Of a DNA stretch of 64,000 bases, positions 58,391-64,000 are shown piece after piece. The notes beneath the pieces were generated by a model. That model had not been told where the DNA came from. It ran no database searches and saw only the letters and a list, made by a program, of their open reading frames with translations. Position 1 is the stretch's first letter. Each line of letters begins with the position of its first letter. Source of the DNA: Xiphophorus maculatus. Taxonomy: Eukaryota > Chordata > Actinopteri > Cyprinodontiformes > Poeciliidae. The position numbers and the translations under genes are program-made. The DNA is taken from NCBI RefSeq assembly GCF_002775205.1, contig NC_036454.1, forward strand, positions 11,304,882 to 11,368,881, given 5' to 3'.

Positions 58391-59639
58391 TATCACGGTG
58401 CTCATGGTCCTCTGTGTAGTGATGTGTGTGCTCTGTCCTTCCTGTCTCAGGCTCCTTCATTTGCCTGCTATCAGTAATTTGGGAAAGGTACTTCCAAAAC
58501 TCATAGGGGATGATTTTTTTCTTCCTTTGACTACTCCAAACCAACACAGAAGTGGAAAACTAACATAATCTAAAAAAAAAAAAAGGTTCAAAATGGAAAG
58601 CTATTAGGGCAGGCAGGCACTTTCTTGTGCAGACTTTGAAATGTATCAATTATCCTGTGCCCCTGCATGAGAAACTTTTATAGACTCAAAAATTGTAATT
58701 TCCTCATCATATTCTGCTGTCCAGTCCTCCAATGAACCCACAGACTCACAGAATACAAGTATTATACTGTAGTTGATAAGCAAAGGATGTTTTTAAAAAT
58801 ACACCAGAGAAAGAAATTTTAGCAATCTTTTTTCATTTGAGTCTTTTTTCTTCTTTGCTCTCCTCACAAATGAAGTCAAACTTGTAAATAAAGTATATAC
58901 ATTTAGCTAGAATTTAATTAGACAGTAAAAGCATTGCACTGGAGTGAAAATGCTTTTTTCTTTTATTAGTATGATTATTCACAGTATTAAATTAAAATGA
59001 GGTTTCTTGGATTAACGTTCTAAAATGTGCTCATTGAAATCTAATTGGGTTAATTTATGCTTGAGGTTTACAAAACTTTTAAGCTTCAAAGGCAATTTTG
59101 CACATAAATCATATACTGTACGGTAAGAATAATATTAAATTAAAACCCCTCAGCTTTTGTTGTTGTTCATGACTGCTGGCAGCTTCTTAAGGTTAGTCAA
59201 ACTGAAATAATTAGATTTAATAAAAAACAAGAATTTGAAGGGTTTTTTTTTGCATTATATAGTATACGTTATATTTTAAGCTGAGCAAAAGTTAAAAAAA
59301 AAAAAAAACAACCTCTATTCTGCGACTAACAACAACTGGACCTTAGTTCTTTTTTGTTCCTTTTCTGGTTCATCCAGCAGGAGTACAACACCCATATATT
59401 GTAATTTTGTTGAAAATAAACAGCCATTGTGAGTTTTCTGTTCATATGCCTTTTGTATTCTCAGATACTTTTTCAGGAACAGTATTTATAAGAAGTTTGA
59501 CTGCAGCAACATCTTTGCTGAGACAAAGCTCCTCTTTCTCATTTCACTTACTCTATCATCCAATATTTATTCCACTTGTATCTGCCTTTGGATTCTTCTT
59601 TTTTTTCATTCTTGGGCACCCTTTTTCCTATATCCAGCT

Positions 59640-59800
59640 TCATTAGTTCATAACAGGCCATCAACATGCATGGCAGGGTCCTGATTTAGACATTCAACTC
59701 AATTAGCCCCTAATGAGCCGAGAGCGTCTACCTGAATGGAAGTGTGCACTGCGGAGCAGGATAATAACCCACGTCTATGTGGAACATACAGTAACACAAC
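59640..59800. other. Possible conserved non-coding element
   Basis: GGTCCTGATTTAGACATTCA, then CTCAATTAGCCCCTAATGAG with the homeodomain-like inverted words TTAGCCCCTAA. It stands out in composition from its flanks. Confidence 0.28.
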
Positions 59801-60839
59801 AGTAAACAGTAAAACATCAGGTTTTAATGTACATTCCTATTTCCTTCCTGTAGTTTTGCTCGTTATCACACACAGGCATTTGAAACTTTGATTTAACTAA
59901 ACTATGAAAAGACTGAAAGTAATTTGTATTTTATGAAAATTGTATACAACTTTAAAAACATATAACGGCCATCATGCTGATTTTGAAATTATTGTCGGTA
60001 AATTAAAGTTCTGAATAAAACACAGTAGTTGTAGCATTTAACAGAAGACCCAAAATGTTATATAGTCTCTTATATTTTCCTTGAATCTTTATATTAATCT
60101 TTCAGCATAAATATATATTTTAGGAGACGCTTGTTGAGATGTCATTGGGTCTGAGAAATATTACTTCAAATTTGTTGTATCATCGCAAATAAACAGATGA
60201 TACAAATCCAGGCATGTTTCTGGAGTTTTTTACAGTATGAAGAAGATATTTGAGCTTTCTAAAGGTTAAATATGTTGGAAGGCGTGACATTGTAATCACA
60301 GACGAGTGAAAGAGGAGCCATTATGGATATACGTATGTTATTTTTCTATTATTGTGAGGAACACATGATCACTGGTAAATAAAACACATTTGCTCGTAGG
60401 AGTAGCAAGGAAGCTTCTTTAGTTATAGACGGCTATAGTGAAAGATGGTTCGAAATAGAAATGAACCCAAATGCACAAGTTTTGCAGAATATTTTTTGTT
60501 AAAAAAAAAAACAATAAAAGAAAAATGAAAATCATCTTCCAATCATACATGGGAGACAAAGGCTGATTGTATCTTCTTGAATTTGGGGGATTTCTCTAAC
60601 TGTTCTACAAAATACCCATGTGTTTGTTCTACAATCCATAATGGCATCGATTGCATTCTTGACTAATGCCATGTTTTTTGTAAATTAATACAACCACACC
60701 CTGCACCGTTTAGCTAGCTGCATTAGCATTCTGCTTTGGAATTAGCTGAGGACAAATGCACCACACATTGTTTGAGAAGCTACATTTTTAATTGACATTA
60801 GTCATATGATTCTAGAAGTAACTGCATGATTTCCAAGCA

Positions 60840-60910
60840 AAGTTTACCATCCGTCCATTTTCCAACATGCTTATCCCTTCTGGGATCACGAGGGGTGCTG
60901 GTGCTTAACT
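60840..60910 (+). repeat. Dispersed repeat fragment
   Basis: CATCCGTCCATTTTCCAACA followed by GCTTATCC and GGGATCACGAGGGGTGCTGG, the start of a widespread fish repeat. Confidence 0.5.
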
Positions 60911-61969
60911 CCAGCGGTCAAACAAAGTTTGCCTCTGGTCAAAAAGAAGAAAAAATCTTTCTTCTGTTTTTTTTCTTAATAATATTGGAACACATCAGCT
61001 TTCAGCCCCTGACATCCACCATGAAGGGTTGGGAGGGAGCAGCTAAATACTGAAAGAATCTCATGATTCCCTCTTTATTCCCTAAAGGGTTGAACTGATG
61101 TCATTGCAACTCCTCCAGGGTTACAATCTTCCCTGGTCTCTCCTATTTTGACTTGGTCTGTCACAAAAAATTCCAATAAAATACTCAGAGGATTGTGGTT
61201 GCACTGTGACTTTAAGAGAAAAGTTCAGAGGTTGCATAATCCGCATCAATCCAAATCACACTATAATTGTGAGTTTTTGTCCACATAGTCCACTTAAGAC
61301 TGCATACTGTTGTGTTATCAGTGCATTGCATAGACAAAAGCCTAGCATGCAATAATATTGTTTTGATGAAGTCACACAATACAACATTATTTCAGATCCC
61401 AGTTGTGTTTACTGACAGGTTCCTAAAATAACAAGAGAAAGAGTTGAACCGCTCCGTAAAGTTTTCTCCAGCTCACTCAGAGATTCACACTGTGTGGTCA
61501 CCAATCCATGTGTGAAAATGGCATCTCATGCTCACTGAAGCACTGTGTTGCACTATGAGCCAGATGACTTTTAGACTATGCCTACACCATGAGCAAAGAA
61601 AGAAAACCTAATAATAAAAAATAAATACATAAACTACTATATACATGAGTTCAAAAGTGTCAGATTACCTCCTTTCAGTGCTGAATTTAGACGAAAATCC
61701 TCTGAAGCAATCATAGAGCAGCACACTGCTCTCACTAAATCATGATAATTGCATTAGTTCATCCACCACCTGGTGTGCTCATCTCTCAGGATCAGAGAAA
61801 ACCAGGAATCATATGATCACATGAGGGTCTTTTTTTTTTTTTTAGCATTCCATCAAAGTAAAAATATTTATGGCTCCAAGTAAATTCAACAAACCGAAGT
61901 CACAAACAAACAATATTAATTTTAAGGCCATTAGTGTCTTATGTTTGTGCATTATGCTAGCAGAAATTC

Positions 61970-62245
61970 TCCTCCCATTCGTTCATTTTCTAATTTTATC
62001 TGATCCTCGTTGAGGATCACAGGGAAGCTGGAGCACATTCCCTTCAGCCAATACAGGACAGGCATAACACACCACAGCCAAGTCCATCTGACAATGATTC
62101 ACACACATACATGCCCAGACCTAAGTGCAATTTATAGCAGTTAGCTAAGATGCATGGTTTTAAACTGTGAGGGGAAGCTGCAATATCTGGAGAAAAAGCA
62201 GAGACGCCTGGAGAAAGCGTGCCCTATATTGCCAGAAGTATTCAT
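61970..62245 (+). repeat. Dispersed repeat, longer copy
   Basis: CATTCGTTCATTTTCTAATT, GGGAAGCTGGAGCACATTCC, ATTCACACACATACATGCCC and GCAATTTATAGCAG are in the order of the same fish repeat as at 60840 and 51388. Confidence 0.6.
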
Positions 62246-62590
62246 CTGTTTGCCTTCATGCACAGATAACCCTGAGTGACATCCCAGTCTTAATCCACAG
62301 GGTTAAATCTGATATTCTTCCACCCTTTGCATCTATAGCAGCTTAGACATTTTTGGAAGAGCTTTAAAATAAGGTTTTGGATTCTTCCAGAACAACACTA
62401 GTAAGATCAGACACTGATGTTGGACATACAAGACAGCATCTGCTCTAATTAATCTATTCTGTTGTGTTGAGGTAGGCGGAGGCCACTCAGGTTTTCCACT
62501 TCAATTTTGCTCATCCATGTCTTGATGGACATCACTTTGTGCACTAGGACTCAGTTGTGTTGAAACAGGACCATCAAAAAGTCTAGGTAT
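62222..62590 (-). mobile_element. Decayed Tc1-like transposon, 3' part
   Basis: TATATTGCCAGAAGTATTCA is a degraded terminal repeat. GTCAGACACTGATGTTGGAC, GCTCATCCATGTCTTGATGG and CACTTTGTGCACTAGGACTC are reverse-strand transposase words of a common fish Tc1 family. The frame is destroyed. Confidence 0.7.
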
Positions 62591-63049
62591 GTTGAAGAAT
62601 TTTAAAGATCGAGTTTTGTCTAAATACAGCCTAAAGTTGATTGAGGAAATTTCACAACTGGTTCTTCCTGTGATTTTGTAGGTTTTCTCCATGTACTCCA
62701 GTTTCCTCTCACAGTCCAAAAACATGGACATCTGGACATAGTTGGCAGCACTATGAGGATCGTGTTTCTTCAGTCCTTTCATGAATTGTCTATCAAAATT
62801 CTTGACAGATTAATGTGAGAGAAGGTCTCTTCCAAATACAAAAGGAAGGACTATTGAACAGATGGATTATTTTACTTTACTGACAAACCAGTTGTTTAAC
62901 ACACAGGTGTGAAGAGAAGGATATAACATCAGCAAGACAGAGTTGTGGAGAAGTTTTAAGGAGGGTCAGTTTATAACATTGTAAATCTCGAGCATCTCAA
63001 GGAATACTCTTATATCCATCACCTAAAAATGAAGAATATGACAAATGCA

Positions 63050-63690
63050 AAACCTACAAAGGCCTTGTCGTCTTCCTTATCAAATCAGCCAGGAAAGGGG
63101 AATATTAATTAAGGAAGTAGCCAAGAGACCAATGGTAACTCTGCTTATCTCTTGAGATCCACATCAAGTTGAGGATTCTGAAAACAGTTGTACACTCTTC
63201 AAATGTGGCCGCTATGAGAAAGTGAAAACATTTGGAAGAATATGCTCTGGTTACACCAAAAGATAACTTTCTCGCTTAATTGCTAAATGCTGTGTATAGT
63301 GAAAAAATAACACTGCATGTCACCATAGAAACACTAGGCAGTGAAGCATGGATGACCCTAAACACACAGCAAGAGTTACAATGAATTTATTTATTTTATA
63401 GCATATTAACATTTTAGAATAGTTCAACCAAAGCCCAGACCTAAATCCAATTGATAGCTTTGGCAGAACTTAAATAGTCTCCGATCTGGTTGAGCTTGAG
63501 AGGCAAAGAAGTTTAGCCTATAGAAAAGCAAATCTATCTAATCTGTCTATATCTCTATTTAGCCTATATCTCTATCTCTATCATGCCTCAAAAGATGATA
63601 CCTCATCTTTTGAGGCATGATACCTCAAAAGATCTGCAGCTATAATTTTGTCTACAAAGTATTGACTTTGGGGCTGAATATATATGCATA
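63050..63690 (+). mobile_element. Decayed Tc1-like transposon
   Basis: CCAAGAGACCAATGGTAACT, ACCCTAAACACACAGCAAGA and AAAGCCCAGACCTAAATCCA are plus-strand transposase words; CTACAAAGTATTGACTTTGG is from the 3' end. Frames are broken throughout. It contains the hairpin at 63580-63621. Confidence 0.7.
63580..63621. repeat. 19-bp perfect snap-back hairpin
   Basis: ATCATGCCTCAAAAGATGA (63580-63598) pairs exactly with 63603-63621; loop TACC. The word ACCTCAAAAGATC follows directly as a partial third copy. Confidence 0.95.
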
Positions 63691-64000
63691 GAGCAGTTTC
63701 AATAAAAATTCCTTATAAACATCACAATTATGCCTTACTGTGTAAACAGTGTTTAAATACATTAGATGGGTACAGAGATTGAGAGGACTGCTTTGTGGAA
63801 GGGTTTGGAACAATCACCTCATTATGAATGTCTAGTAGACAAAGGAAATACCTTTGGCTTTTAAGAAGAATAATTTAAAAACTAATATCCTGTGAAAAAG
63901 GTGATGGATAATAAGTACGAATAAATGTTCACTGTGGGTAGCAGGCTGCACTACTGTAGAAAGCACCCTGTTACAAACCTTGCGCAAATTATGGGATGGG

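Overview
The window looks like teleost fish genomic DNA. It is AT-rich, its genes are split by short introns with standard GT-AG junctions, and it is full of typical fish transposons: a Rex/RTE-like LINE, L2/CR1-like LINE tails, an I/jockey-like LINE, Tc1-like elements and their MITEs, hAT-type elements with exact 8-bp target duplications, a tRNA-derived SINE and a full-length Gypsy LTR element. There is no prokaryotic or organellar signal.

Four host genes can be read with confidence. (1) 8.4-11.0 kb, minus strand: izumo1-like sperm-egg fusion protein, seven phase-consistent exons covering signal peptide, Izumo four-helix domain, Cys-rich hinge and Ig domain; no membrane-anchor exon was found. 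(2) 13.45-24.13 kb, plus strand: MYORG, a GH31-family type II membrane glycosidase, complete at 692 aa in five coding exons plus a non-coding first exon with a promoter. (3) 28.0-28.9 kb, minus strand: a complete three-exon Ly6/uPAR-type GPI-anchored protein of 105 aa. (4) 29.7-35.2 kb, plus strand: the 5' six recognisable exons of msh3 (PIP box, MutS domains I and II). It is divergent from the Ly6 gene across about 0.8 kb. The mismatch-binding clamp and ATPase exons are not seen in the remaining 29 kb.

The left 8 kb is mobile DNA: a LINE nested inside a solo LTR (0.7-2.1 kb) and a 2.45-kb fold-back element (4.4-6.8 kb) that is nearly one giant palindrome of tandem repeats, with the same ORF start in both arms. 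From 35.9 to 46.0 kb there is a DD36E-spaced Tc1-like transposon with one frameshift and an apparently very young Gypsy element with two LTRs that look identical. From 46 to 64 kb I recognise no gene; it holds microsatellites, decayed transposons and several balanced-composition blocks that could be conserved non-coding elements.

The most unusual signal is a recurrent set of short perfect snap-back hairpins (20.4, 30.6, 37.3, 37.6 and 63.6 kb). At 37.3 kb five hairpins follow one another with overlapping or abutting arms. At 30.6 kb a paralogous copy of the same DNA lacks the inverted arm, which suggests the arms arose by local template switching.
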